Origin: Phycisphaerae bacterium
GTDB taxonomy: Bacteria; Planctomycetota; Phycisphaerae; Phycisphaerales; SM1A02
Reading direction: 5' to 3'
Length of the DNA stretch: 9,121 bases
NCBI GenBank assembly: GCA_018665385.1
Contig: JABJDN010000094.1
Span: forward strand, 1-9,121
The translations under genes and the position numbers were made by a program. Each line of letters starts with the position of its first letter. The stretch's first letter is position 1. The notes beneath the pieces were generated by a model. It saw only the letters and a list, made by a program, of their open reading frames with translations, did not search any database and had not been told where the DNA came from. This document shows, in pieces, positions 1-7,346 of this stretch.

Positions 1-2810
1 CAATACATGACTAATCGTCTTCCCATAGAAGCAATATACGCATTGGGTATGACACCTGAGGCTCCAAGGTCAACCATCGCTTCTACGAGCGCTGGTTTTT
101 TGCCTTCTCGTAACTGTAATACAGCTTGCTCAAGAAGTTGGCAGTACATTTCATACCCTACTGCAGCGATATGCCCTGATTGTTCTTCGCCAAGTAGGTT
201 GCCCGCTCCGCGTATTTCAAGGTCCCTAAGTGCAATCTGGAACCCCGCTCCAAGCATTGAGAATTGTTCAATGGCATGCAATCGCTTTCTTGCAGTCGTA
301 TTTACAAACCTATCTCGGGGCAATAATAACGTGCAATATGCTCGATGTTTATATCTGCCCACTCGCCCTCTTAGTTGGTGTAAACCAGAAAGGCCAAAAC
401 GATCCGCATCGTCAATGAACATTGTGTTTGCGCTTGGAATGTCGATACCCGATTCAATAATAGTAGTGGAAACAAGAACATCTGCTTCGCCTTGCACGAA
501 GGCCAACATAACTTTCTCTAACTGCCTTGGCGGCATTTGCCCATGGCCGACTATGACGCGTGCTTCTGGCACAAGATCGCGTATTTGTTCCGCGACGTCT
601 TCAATATCGTGCACTCGGTTGTGTACATAAAAGACCTGCCCCTCGCGTGCTAATTCTCGTTGAATCCCTTCCCTAACGAGTTTTTTATCCCAACTTTTAA
701 TTTCAGTAACAACTGCCCTTCTGTCTACTGGGGCTGTCTGCAAGGAACTGATGTCACGTATGCCAAGCAATGCCATGTGCAACGTTCGCGGGATAGGTGT
801 GGCTGTAAGTGTAAGGACATCTGCCTCAGTCCTTAAAGAAAGCAATCGCTGTTTGTGCTCAACACCAAATCGTTGCTCTTCGTCAATGACTACAAGACCA
901 AGACGCTTGAATGCGACATCTTTACTCAAAATCCGATGCGTGCCAATCAAGATATCTACTTGACCTGTTACTACGCGCTCTAATATTTCTTTTTGTTCAG
1001 CGGGCGTATGAAAACGAGTCATTGATTCAACTGCAAAAGGGTAATCCGCAAGTCGTTTTCGAATAGTCCGCTCATGTTGCACAGCGAGCACCGTCGTTGG
1101 AACAAGAATTGCAACTTGCCTTCCAGATTCAGCCGCCTTGAAAGCCCCACGGATTGCAACCTCAGTTTTTCCAAAGCCAACATCACCACATAACAAGCGG
1201 TCCATTGGTCTAGGCGATTGCATATCTGATTTCATTGCCTCAATTGATGTTATCTGATCTTCGGTTTCTTCCCATGGGAAACTTGCCTCGAACTCTCTCA
1301 TCCAATCGGTATCTTCTGGAAAAGCAATTCCTGGTGCAGATTCTCGAACAGCCTGCACGCGAATCATTTCATGTGCCAAATCTATGACAGCACCTTCAGC
1401 CTTCACTTTTTGATTGGACCATTTTGTTCCACCTAATGCAGATAGTTCAGGCTTTCCTTTGAAAGCACCAACATACCGTTGCACCAAATGAGCGTGCGTT
1501 GCAGGCACATGCAATAACCTATCTGAAGCAAAACGAAGCGTTAAAAATTCAACTTCCGCCTGCCCTTCGATATGCTTCAATCCTAAGTACTGCGCTATGC
1601 CATGGTCTCGATGCACAACAATGCCATCAACATCGAAGTGTGAAATAGCCTCTCGCATTGTTTTCTTTTTAGTACGAATCCCTCGCCGCAATTCATATCG
1701 ATGAAAGACTTCGTGACTTGGCACAATGGCTGTTTTGTCTCCGATCATGAAGCCCCGATGGATGAATCGATGCTCAACCGTCAAACGATTCGCGCTTTCT
1801 AATTCTTGGCCTACATGCATCAATTCCGTCATTCGTTGCACCTCGCCCACGGTTCTGCAAGCAAGTAAAACGTCACGTGTTTGCGCGAGCGCCGCAAGTT
1901 CTGCAAGCGCTTCAGATGCAACTGTCGAGAATACTTGCAACGAAGATATAGGTAATTGAATATCAACACCATCTGATGGTGGTCCAAAACAACTCACCAC
2001 TGCATTCAGTCTTCTCACCATAGTCGATTGCAAATCATCAAAATGCACTAGTTGCCCAGAGTCAATGACACGGTCAAAATAACTTTTCGATTGTTGAGAA
2101 ATTTCGCGTACATCTTCAAGTAGTACACACCATGAGTTAGGAATATGTTCTATCAAATGAGATTCGCACTCAATAACAGTTGCGGAAGTCAAAATGACTT
2201 CGTCTATAACACAATCGGAGCCCAATGAAACCGGATCGACATCATGCATAGTTTCGACTGTGTCGCCAAAAAAATCAAGGCGAACGAATTCTCCCGCTGC
2301 TGTTGCAATATCTAAAATGCCACCACGCAAAGAAAATTGTGCAGATTCGTCAAGCGTCTCAACTCGTTCGTAACTCGCATCTACAAGCCAATGTTGCAAC
2401 GTTTGTAACGAGCACTCATCGCCAACACGAATACGCTTGACAACACTCTGCACTTGTTCAATAGATGGCGTTTTCTGCATCAACGCAGGCACACTCGCGA
2501 CTAGTACCTCGGGCATTTCTTTACGATGCAAATTATCCAACAATGCATAGCGTTGAGCAACGATGTCTTTTGATACTTCAGATTCAAGAGCAGGGAAAGA
2601 AGCAACACTTACGCCTAGTTCTTGTAGCATAGCTACAGTTTCATCAGCGTCGTCAATATGCGCTGCTACAAATAACACTCCCCTATTTTGAGATAACGAA
2701 GCCGAAGCGAGTGATGCAAATGAACCATGTACTGGTCCAACAGAAACGCACCCCTCAACATCAAGCAATTGAACGGCTTCTTGCAACGAGGTATCAACCA
2801 TCGGAAGCAT
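1..2810 (-). CDS. mfd: Mfd transcription-repair coupling factor (C-terminus cut by window edge)
   Basis: This is an ATP-dependent DNA translocase that removes RNA polymerase stalled at lesions and recruits UvrA for nucleotide excision repair in the cytoplasm. The frame is open for 936 codons and the stop lies outside the window. Domains in order: a UvrB-like N-terminal module including a RGGILDI segment followed by FFGD; an HRGF segment; the RNA-polymerase-interacting domain from about residue 390 (VVHRDHGIAQYLG, then VPATHAHLVQRYVGA); translocase domains with Walker A GDVGFGKT at 542-549, DEEQ at 643-646 and TATPIPRT; helicase motifs STTIIESGIDIP and QLRGRVGR; and a GAGNLLGEEQSGH segment before the edge. 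Walker A sits roughly 85 residues earlier than I recall for E. coli Mfd, so the N-terminal module is compact. By the same comparison about 100-150 C-terminal residues are missing. The start ATG shares one base with the upstream stop (TAATG), implying translational coupling. A second in-frame ATG lies at 2801. The identification is very secure. Confidence 0.97.
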   Translation of the reverse strand, partial: MLPMVDTSLQEAVQLLDVEGCVSVGPVHGSFASLASASLSQNRGVLFVAAHIDDADETVAMLQELGVSVASFPALESEVSKDIVAQRYALLDNLHRKEMPEVLVASVPALMQKTPSIEQVQSVVKRIRVGDECSLQTLQHWLVDASYERVETLDESAQFSLRGGILDIATAAGEFVRLDFFGDTVETMHDVDPVSLGSDCVIDEVILTSATVIECESHLIEHIPNSWCVLLEDVREISQQSKSYFDRVIDSGQLVHFDDLQSTMVRRLNAVVSCFGPPSDGVDIQLPISSLQVFSTVASEALAELAALAQTRDVLLACRTVGEVQRMTELMHVGQELESANRLTVEHRFIHRGFMIGDKTAIVPSHEVFHRYELRRGIRTKKKTMREAISHFDVDGIVVHRDHGIAQYLGLKHIEGQAEVEFLTLRFASDRLLHVPATHAHLVQRYVGAFKGKPELSALGGTKWSNQKVKAEGAVIDLAHEMIRVQAVRESAPGIAFPEDTDWMREFEASFPWEETEDQITSIEAMKSDMQSPRPMDRLLCGDVGFGKTEVAIRGAFKAAESGRQVAILVPTTVLAVQHERTIRKRLADYPFAVESMTRFHTPAEQKEILERVVTGQVDILIGTHRILSKDVAFKRLGLVVIDEEQRFGVEHKQRLLSLRTEADVLTLTATPIPRTLHMALLGIRDISSLQTAPVDRRAVVTEIKSWDKKLVREGIQRELAREGQVFYVHNRVHDIEDVAEQIRDLVPEARVIVGHGQMPPRQLEKVMLAFVQGEADVLVSTTIIESGIDIPSANTMFIDDADRFGLSGLHQLRGRVGRYKHRAYCTLLLPRDRFVNTTARKRLHAIEQFSMLGAGFQIALRDLEIRGAGNLLGEEQSGHIAAVGYEMYCQLLEQAVLQLREGKKPALVEAMVDLGASGVIPNAYIASMGRRLVMY

Positions 2811-3091
2811 TACTCTTCAGCGCCACTTTTGGTCAAGTGCCATAACGAATCAACAGTCTTTTGCCCTATTCCGTTCATTCGAGTTAAATCTTGCGGGCTC
2901 GTAATACGATATTCTTTTCTAAAAACAAGTATTTGTTGCGCCCTCTTTGGGCCGACTCCTGGCAAGAGCTCAAGTATATACGCAGGGTCATTTTGCAAAT
3001 CTACTTTGTACGTTGAAAAATTTTCGACACCGATAGTCGGCTGAATGCTCTGGAAAATAAGGAACACATTGTATAGCAGCAATAGAATCAT
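2810..3091 (-). CDS. ComEA-like helix-hairpin-helix protein with N-terminal membrane anchor
   Basis: This small protein (93 residues from this start) has an N-terminal hydrophobic stretch, MILLLLYNVFLIF, that looks like a signal anchor. A tandem helix-hairpin-helix DNA-binding unit follows: LPGVGPKRAQQIL, then MNGIGQKTVDSL. This layout is that of ComEA, the periplasmic or surface DNA receptor of natural transformation, though HhH units also occur in other DNA-binding proteins. No other competence gene is in the window, so DNA uptake is an inference. The frame extends upstream to an ATG at 3289 (159 residues), but that overlaps the GH10-like gene by 175 bases and adds a low-complexity charged tail. 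I prefer ATG 3091, 23 bases after the GH10-like stop, although its ribosome site is poor. It lies between the GH10-like gene and mfd in one apparent operon, overlapping mfd by one base. Confidence 0.8.
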   Translation of the reverse strand: MILLLLYNVFLIFQSIQPTIGVENFSTYKVDLQNDPAYILELLPGVGPKRAQQILVFRKEYRITSPQDLTRMNGIGQKTVDSLWHLTKSGAEE

Positions 3092-3114
3092 AATAGGAGT
3101 TGCACCTGTTAACC

Positions 3115-4620
3115 CTACTCGTTTTGACTGGCTTCGCCACGGGCCGGAAGGACGAGTGGGCCGAGAGGTTTCCGCAAAAGTTTTTGCATCGCGAGTACCC
3201 TTTTTAACACAGGTCTCGGTTTCCCCTTGATCGAGATATACCCTCCTGTAGGGAGCTTCATCGTTTTGTAATCGTACAAGTCTGTCCATATCACTGCATC
3301 TACAAATGGTTTACTAAGTGCGATCCAAAGAATTTGTTTTGCCCATTGATCTTGCCTACGCTCGTCCCAGGGTTCTCGCCACCAGCCGTTTGCTTCGGCT
3401 ATTGTCTTCGATGGCGCGCCCAAGGAAGAAATTATGACCGGAAAATCTACATGTAGAAATTCGTCTAGTTTTGCGCTGAGTAACATTAAATCGCGAGTTG
3501 CTTTGCCTCCGGAGCCTCCCACAAGAATCTGCAACCCAAGCGCATCAAGAGAAACGCCCTCTTGCGCTAAACGCGACAAGAACACTTTGGCATTGCATGA
3601 TTCGGCGGTATTTGCAACAAATTCCGAAAATGGCTCAGATAACTCAACCATTACACGCGCTTGTTTTCTCGTTTGCTTAACGAGCAGTCGCGCCGTCCGA
3701 ATAAGGTCGACCATGTTCGCTAGAGAAAGTCGCACATGTCGATTTAAATTGATACCCGAAACAACATTCCAAAATGAGACTGCGACACCGTACCGCTGTA
3801 TAACTCGCTCAAGATGGTCGTAACATGCATCTCTGAAAAGAGAATAGTCATGTTCTTTCTCTTTTACCCAAGGCGGGATACCATCAACGGCAGCAAAGTC
3901 TATAAGCGGACCTGCGATAATATTTTTTTTGTTATCTCTCGCCCACTTCACCCATCGATCTATTGCACCCCACGAAAATTTCCCTTCTTCAGGTTCAATA
4001 TCCGTCCATTTCATTTGAATGGTCACGATATCTGCATTTGCATTAATCAGTTTACGAAGCGGTTCGTCGAAGCGACTTGAACCGATTGCCACTCCAATAG
4101 TAGAAGAAGATGCTGGCTTGTGCGCATATCGCCGATGAAGAAGAATTTGAGCATGCGCCATGGTTAATCGTTCCGAAGCGATGATCGAAAGTTCAAGTGC
4201 TTTTCTTGCTAGTTCAGCTTGTTTCGCCTCATCTGTGCAGACGAGCGCTTTCGTAAAGATGAGACGCGATTCTTCCCAAGTTTGCACTGCTGGATTTTCA
4301 TCCGACAATCCGAAGAGGCTCCAGTTTTCGCATTGGTCTAAGAACAACTTTATACGATGCCTTGCAAGTTCCAACGAAAGCACGTACGGCTCTTCTCGCT
4401 CTGGCAGAATCGACGTTTGAAGCATAAGACGTCCTGCTTCACCTGCATCGTACAAGAGAGAAAGTGCAAAATTTGAATGCCCTTGGGCAGTTGCTGTAAC
4501 TACCCCGTTCCCATCAATGGCCACAGAGCCATGGATAACTTGGTTATCACGAGTAAGCAAATGGGCGTTCACCAATTCGGTTGAGTAGGGATTAGATGAG
4601 CAAGTAGTAAAACGAATCAT
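3115..4620 (-). CDS. GH10-fold protein lacking the catalytic glutamates, with a novel N-terminal domain
   Basis: This protein has 501 residues from this start. Residues 1-170 form a domain I cannot name, with a helix-rich second half. From about 174 to 475 the sequence resembles glycoside hydrolase family 10 (xylanases): MKWTDIEPEEGKFSW at about 203-217 matches the MKW..(I)EP..G.F motif, and WNVVSG at 284-289 lies where GH10 has WDVVNE. The acid/base Glu is therefore Gly289. The nucleophile motif ITEL is replaced by ISSLGAPS, with Ser399 at the Glu position. The usual LVWH segment is also changed (GPLIDF). There is no signal peptide or membrane segment, so it is probably cytoplasmic. Xylanase activity looks unlikely; a binding or structural role, or different chemistry, is possible. 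An in-frame ATG at 4650 would add ten residues (MWKLQCTNTE). I chose 4620 because MIRF resembles the start I recall for relatives and a -10-like TACAAT lies just upstream. It is first in an apparent operon with the ComEA-like gene and mfd. Confidence 0.75.
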   Translation of the reverse strand: MIRFTTCSSNPYSTELVNAHLLTRDNQVIHGSVAIDGNGVVTATAQGHSNFALSLLYDAGEAGRLMLQTSILPEREEPYVLSLELARHRIKLFLDQCENWSLFGLSDENPAVQTWEESRLIFTKALVCTDEAKQAELARKALELSIIASERLTMAHAQILLHRRYAHKPASSSTIGVAIGSSRFDEPLRKLINANADIVTIQMKWTDIEPEEGKFSWGAIDRWVKWARDNKKNIIAGPLIDFAAVDGIPPWVKEKEHDYSLFRDACYDHLERVIQRYGVAVSFWNVVSGINLNRHVRLSLANMVDLIRTARLLVKQTRKQARVMVELSEPFSEFVANTAESCNAKVFLSRLAQEGVSLDALGLQILVGGSGGKATRDLMLLSAKLDEFLHVDFPVIISSLGAPSKTIAEANGWWREPWDERRQDQWAKQILWIALSKPFVDAVIWTDLYDYKTMKLPTGGYISIKGKPRPVLKRVLAMQKLLRKPLGPLVLPARGEASQNE

Positions 4621-4634
4621 TTCAGTGTTCGTAC

Positions 4635-4640
4635 ATTGTA
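4635..4640 (-). promoter_or_regulatory. Possible -10 box for the GH10-like/ComEA-like/mfd operon
   Basis: On the minus strand this reads TACAAT, one mismatch from TATAAT, and it ends 14 bases before the ATG at 4620. The predicted transcript start would leave a leader of about 8 bases. I see no good -35 box. The site lies inside the coding sequence if the upstream ATG at 4650 is used, so it supports the 4620 start only weakly. Confidence 0.25.
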
Positions 4641-4668
4641 GTTTCCACATCGAAGAGGTGTTGCTAGG

Positions 4669-4674
4669 TACAAT
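4669..4674 (+). promoter_or_regulatory. -10 box placing the purC transcript start on its ATG (leaderless)
   Basis: The sequence GGTACAAT ends exactly six bases before the purC ATG at 4681. With usual sigma-70 geometry, transcription would begin at the A of ATG, giving a leaderless mRNA. No Shine-Dalgarno sequence is placed usefully before the ATG. A GAGGTG lies too far upstream, at about 4655-4660. No clear -35 box is visible. The same TACAAT plus six bases plus ATG layout occurs at coaX. Confidence 0.4.
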
Positions 4675-4680
4675 TCCCGC

Positions 4681-5622
4681 ATGAATTCAACAGAACAATC
4701 AGTGTACGAAACCCACTTACCATTTGAAGGCCGCAAGCAAGGAAAAGTACGTGATATTTACCAAATCCCTGCTTCTGGAGATGAGCCTGGAATGGTCTTG
4801 ATCATTGCAAGCGATCGAATCAGCGCATTCGACGTGGTTATGCCAACTCCAGTAACTGGAAAAGGCCGTGAGTTAACCCGTATCAGTTGCAAATGGTTTG
4901 ACTTCATCCGCGAATTGGGCATAGTGAATGATCACCTGATTGCTACTACTCCTGAAGAAGTTCCAAACTTAGACGAATCACTCTATTCGCAATGCGAAGG
5001 ACGAATGATGCTCGGCAAAGCTTGCAAAGTTATACCGATTGAGTTCGTCGTTCGAGGATACCTCGCAGGCAGTGGCTGGAAGGAGTACCAGCAAAGCGGT
5101 ACTGTTTGTGGCATTCGACTCCCAGAAGGATTACAACTAAGCAGCAAACTACCTGAGCCTATTTTTACTCCTGCAACAAAAGCAGAAGAAGGCCATGATG
5201 AAAATATTGACTTTGACACAGCGTGCGAAGTCGCAGGTCGCGAAGTCTTGGAACGATTGCGCAGCATCTCGTTAGAAATTTATACGAAGGCTGCGGAGTA
5301 TGCTTCTGAACGTGGCATTATTCTGGCTGATACTAAATTCGAATTTGGATATGCCCTTGATTCCAACGGAAATGCGACGGATGAAATCCTCTTGATTGAC
5401 GAGGTGCTAACACCTGACAGTTCAAGATTTTGGCCAGCAGACGAATACGAAGTCGGACGAGAGCAAGATAGTTTTGATAAGCAATACGTTCGAAATTGGC
5501 TGGAAAATATAGTCAGCTCTGGAGAGTGGGATAAAACTCCTCCGGGACCTGCGCTGCCTGAAGAAATTGTTGTTGGCACTGTTGAACGATACCGCGAAGC
5601 TGCTGCTCGCCTGTTCACCTAA
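4681..5622 (+). CDS. purC: SAICAR synthetase (phosphoribosylaminoimidazole-succinocarboxamide synthase)
   Basis: This enzyme catalyses the ATP-dependent ligation of aspartate to CAIR, giving SAICAR in de novo purine synthesis (cytoplasm). The 313-residue protein carries the family landmarks in order: GKVRDIY at 21-27 (nucleotide-binding loop), ASDRISAFD at 43-51, EFVVRGYLAGSGWKEY at 121-136 (first signature region), LADTKFEFG at 215-223 (second signature region) and LIDEVLTPDSSRFW at 238-251. The length matches the longer bacterial/yeast-like form (about 300 residues) rather than the short form of about 240. The ATG at 4681 suits the family N-terminus and follows a -10-like TACAAT by six bases, suggesting leaderless expression. 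It is divergent from the GH10-like operon and converges on folD. PurC does not itself use folate, but the pathway needs the 10-formyl-THF that FolD normally supplies. Confidence 0.97.
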   Translation: MNSTEQSVYETHLPFEGRKQGKVRDIYQIPASGDEPGMVLIIASDRISAFDVVMPTPVTGKGRELTRISCKWFDFIRELGIVNDHLIATTPEEVPNLDESLYSQCEGRMMLGKACKVIPIEFVVRGYLAGSGWKEYQQSGTVCGIRLPEGLQLSSKLPEPIFTPATKAEEGHDENIDFDTACEVAGREVLERLRSISLEIYTKAAEYASERGIILADTKFEFGYALDSNGNATDEILLIDEVLTPDSSRFWPADEYEVGREQDSFDKQYVRNWLENIVSSGEWDKTPPGPALPEEIVVGTVERYREAAARLFT

Positions 5623-5674
5623 TTTCGCCAGTAAACCCCGCCCGGCTCATGAAGTATATTTCAGACGTGCGTGA

Positions 5675-6529
5675 TTATTCTGCAGCCTGCACTGTGTTAC
5701 GAAGCATCATTGCCACTGTCATTGGACCAACTCCACCTGGAACGGGAGATACAAACCCTGCAATACCCTGCACACCTTCAAAATCGACGTCCCCGACGGT
5801 TCGTTTTTTGCCGTCTTTGCCTTTGACTCTGTTTATGCCGACGTCAATCACAACAGCACCATGTTTTACAAATTCTGCGGTAATAAGATTTGGCACACCA
5901 GCTGCAGTAACCAAAATATCTGCTTCTCGTGTGAGGAGTTCTTGATTCTTTGTATGCGCATTTGTTGAAGTAACGGTTGCTTCAGCTTGCATAAGCAATA
6001 CTGCCACAGGCTTTCCAACAATAGTACTTGCTCCAACGCATACAGCTCGAGCGCCTTGAAGTTCTATCCCTGTCGATTCAATCATTTCCATGACAGCCAG
6101 AGCTGTACAAGGTACAAGGCTACGTTTACCAAAGACAATATTTCCGATATTCGCGGGGTTCACGCCTTCAACATCTTTATCAGAAGAAATACGCGCCTGG
6201 ATCTCGTATGCATCAACGCCATCTGGGAGTGGCATATGCACCATAATGGCTGTCACTACTTTACTTTCGTTGAGCATATCAACAGTGGCAATAATGTCGC
6301 TTTCACTTGAAGTATCGGGCAACTCATGAAGCACGTACTCAATACCAACTGCACCGCATGCCTTCGCCTGATTATTGGCATACATCCGAGCCCCTTGGTC
6401 CCCCCCAACAAGTACAGCGTCAAGACGGACATTTTTTCCCTGACGTTGCAATGCCGTTACTCGACGCGTCAAATCATCCTTCACTTTGCCCGCAAGGGCG
6501 CGACCATCAATTATCGTTGCATCTGCCAT
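5675..6529 (-). CDS. folD: FolD methylene-THF dehydrogenase/cyclohydrolase with divergent active site
   Basis: FolD normally oxidises 5,10-methylene-THF with NADP and hydrolyses the methenyl product to 10-formyl-THF (cytoplasm). This 284-residue protein is family length and aligns without gaps to E. coli FolD, as I recall it, through the folate site. Conserved parts: Tyr50, the Lys56-Ala-Cys segment, MPLP at 99-102, KDV..G at 118-122, the dinucleotide loop GASTIVGKP at 166-174, and the C-terminal PGGVGPMT signature at 264-271. The odd feature is the catalytic set. E. coli Lys54 (human Lys56) is Gln54, Gln98 (human Gln100) is His98, and Asp121 (human Asp125) is Glu121. Human Lys56 and Gln100 variants are known to lose cyclohydrolase activity while keeping dehydrogenase activity, so cyclohydrolase may be weak or absent here. 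The family call is certain; bifunctionality is not. It converges with purC and is divergent from coaX. Confidence 0.95.
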   Translation of the reverse strand: MADATIIDGRALAGKVKDDLTRRVTALQRQGKNVRLDAVLVGGDQGARMYANNQAKACGAVGIEYVLHELPDTSSESDIIATVDMLNESKVVTAIMVHMPLPDGVDAYEIQARISSDKDVEGVNPANIGNIVFGKRSLVPCTALAVMEMIESTGIELQGARAVCVGASTIVGKPVAVLLMQAEATVTSTNAHTKNQELLTREADILVTAAGVPNLITAEFVKHGAVVIDVGINRVKGKDGKKRTVGDVDFEGVQGIAGFVSPVPGGVGPMTVAMMLRNTVQAAE

Positions 6530-6538
6530 GTAAGTAGC

Positions 6539-6547
6539 AGGATACCA
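6539..6547 (-). promoter_or_regulatory. Extended -10 element for folD
   Basis: On the minus strand this reads TGGTATCCT, an extended -10 (TGn then TATCCT). It ends nine bases before the folD ATG at 6529, so the predicted leader is only about 2-3 bases. No -35 box stands out, which fits an extended -10 promoter. It lies back to back with the coaX -10, eight bases away. Confidence 0.35.
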
Positions 6548-6563
6548 ATGTTACAATACCAAT
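6542..6563 (+). repeat. 8-bp direct repeat ATACCAAT in the folD/coaX intergenic region
   Basis: ATACCAAT occurs at 6542-6549 and again at 6556-6563, immediately before the coaX ATG, with a 14-base period. On the minus strand each copy reads ATTGGTAT; one forms the TGGTAT core of the folD extended -10, and the other makes a second TGGTAT core. The repeat may be an operator, a tandem promoter for folD, or chance. Confidence 0.4.
6552..6557 (+). promoter_or_regulatory. -10 box placing the coaX transcript start on its ATG (leaderless)
   Basis: TACAAT ends six bases before the coaX ATG at 6564, so standard geometry puts the first transcribed base on the A of ATG. There is no Shine-Dalgarno sequence upstream. 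The box and spacing match those of purC exactly. No convincing -35 box is seen. Confidence 0.4.
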
Positions 6564-7346
6564 ATGACATCAGAACATCACTTCTTAGCAATTACTGTCG
6601 GGAATTCCCGAACCCGTCTCGCAACATTCGATGGCAAAGAGTTTCACAATCAAACTCCCCTAGCGACATGTGACTCTAGCGAAATAGTAGAACTAGCCAT
6701 TCAGCTCTGGAAATCACTCGAAGGCGAGAGCCCTCAAATTGTGATGGCTGCATCAAACGACTCTGCCGGGAAAGAAATTGCTGCTGCATTAGCAGACCAG
6801 ACTTCACGTCAAATCTGGCAAATCGGAACCGACATCCCTGTAGCAGTTGGACTTCACTTAGATCCTGAAACGATCACTGGCACCGATAGGCTACTGAACG
6901 CCGCAGCCGCTTGGGATACTGAAAAACTGGCAACTATTATTGTTGACGCGGGAACCTGTGTCACTGTAGATTTCATTGATGGAGAAGGAACTTTTCACGG
7001 TGGTGCAATTGCCCCTGGTGCACAAATGCAACTCGCTGCGATGCATTCAGGCACATCAGCCTTGCCTGAAGTTGATTTCTCTGCTCCACTTAAAGAAGCC
7101 TTTGGAAAAAATACTGCGCAAGCAATGCTTCAAGGTGTGTATCACGGCATTCGAGGTATGGTTCGTCAACTTAGCGAACAGTATGCCTCGCGTTATGGCG
7201 CATACCCACGAGTCATCGCAACCGGCGGTGATGCTTTATTGTTATTTGAAGACGACGATTTAATTGAACAAATCATTCCAGATTTACAACTTCAAGGAGT
7301 CGCCATCTCAGTAAACCATGCGATGTCGATGGAAGAAGATGGATAA
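6564..7346 (+). CDS. coaX: Type III pantothenate kinase (CoaX)
   Basis: CoaX phosphorylates pantothenate, the first step of coenzyme A synthesis, and has the ASKHA fold (cytoplasm, usually a dimer). The 260-residue protein matches family length. Visible motifs: the first phosphate motif TVGNS at 11-15; GTDR at 106-109, with Asp108 at the proposed general-base position in the pantothenate motif; the second phosphate motif DAGT at 128-131; HGGAIAPG at 145-152; and ATGGDA at 219-224 in the adenosine region. One oddity is that the first motif is normally D-x-G-N-T, whose Asp helps position Mg-ATP; here that residue is Thr11, so activity or metal use may differ. The ATG follows a -10-like box by six bases. 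The 3' end overlaps the next gene by eight bases (ATGGATAA), so the two are probably one operon. No biotin-protein ligase domain is fused or adjacent. Confidence 0.92.
   Translation: MTSEHHFLAITVGNSRTRLATFDGKEFHNQTPLATCDSSEIVELAIQLWKSLEGESPQIVMAASNDSAGKEIAAALADQTSRQIWQIGTDIPVAVGLHLDPETITGTDRLLNAAAAWDTEKLATIIVDAGTCVTVDFIDGEGTFHGGAIAPGAQMQLAAMHSGTSALPEVDFSAPLKEAFGKNTAQAMLQGVYHGIRGMVRQLSEQYASRYGAYPRVIATGGDALLLFEDDDLIEQIIPDLQLQGVAISVNHAMSMEEDG

Noticed and set aside
7..630. 207-codon plus-strand reading frame
   Set aside because: It lies wholly opposite conserved helicase motifs of mfd and its translation resembles no family. It is an antisense shadow.
2727..3044. 105-codon plus-strand reading frame opposite the mfd start and the ComEA-like gene
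   Set aside because: The opposite strand carries clear helix-hairpin-helix motifs, and this frame shows no recognisable features.
3092..3289. Upstream extension of the ComEA-like gene to ATG 3289 (159 residues)
   Set aside because: It overlaps the GH10-like coding sequence by 175 bases, and the added residues are charged and lack domain features. ATG 3091 starts right at the membrane segment just after the GH10-like stop.
3115..4620. Annotation as an active endo-xylanase
   Set aside because: Both catalytic Glu positions are substituted and there is no secretion signal, so only the fold resemblance is claimed.
5623..5674. Terminator between convergent purC and folD
   Set aside because: The 52 bases contain a C-rich run (CCCCGCCCGG) but I could find no stem-loop followed by a T tract in either direction.
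7318..7338. Earlier start for the MnmE-like GTPase at ATG 7318
   Set aside because: It adds seven basic residues before the MnmE-like N-terminus and increases the overlap with coaX to 29 bases. ATG 7339 fits the family better.
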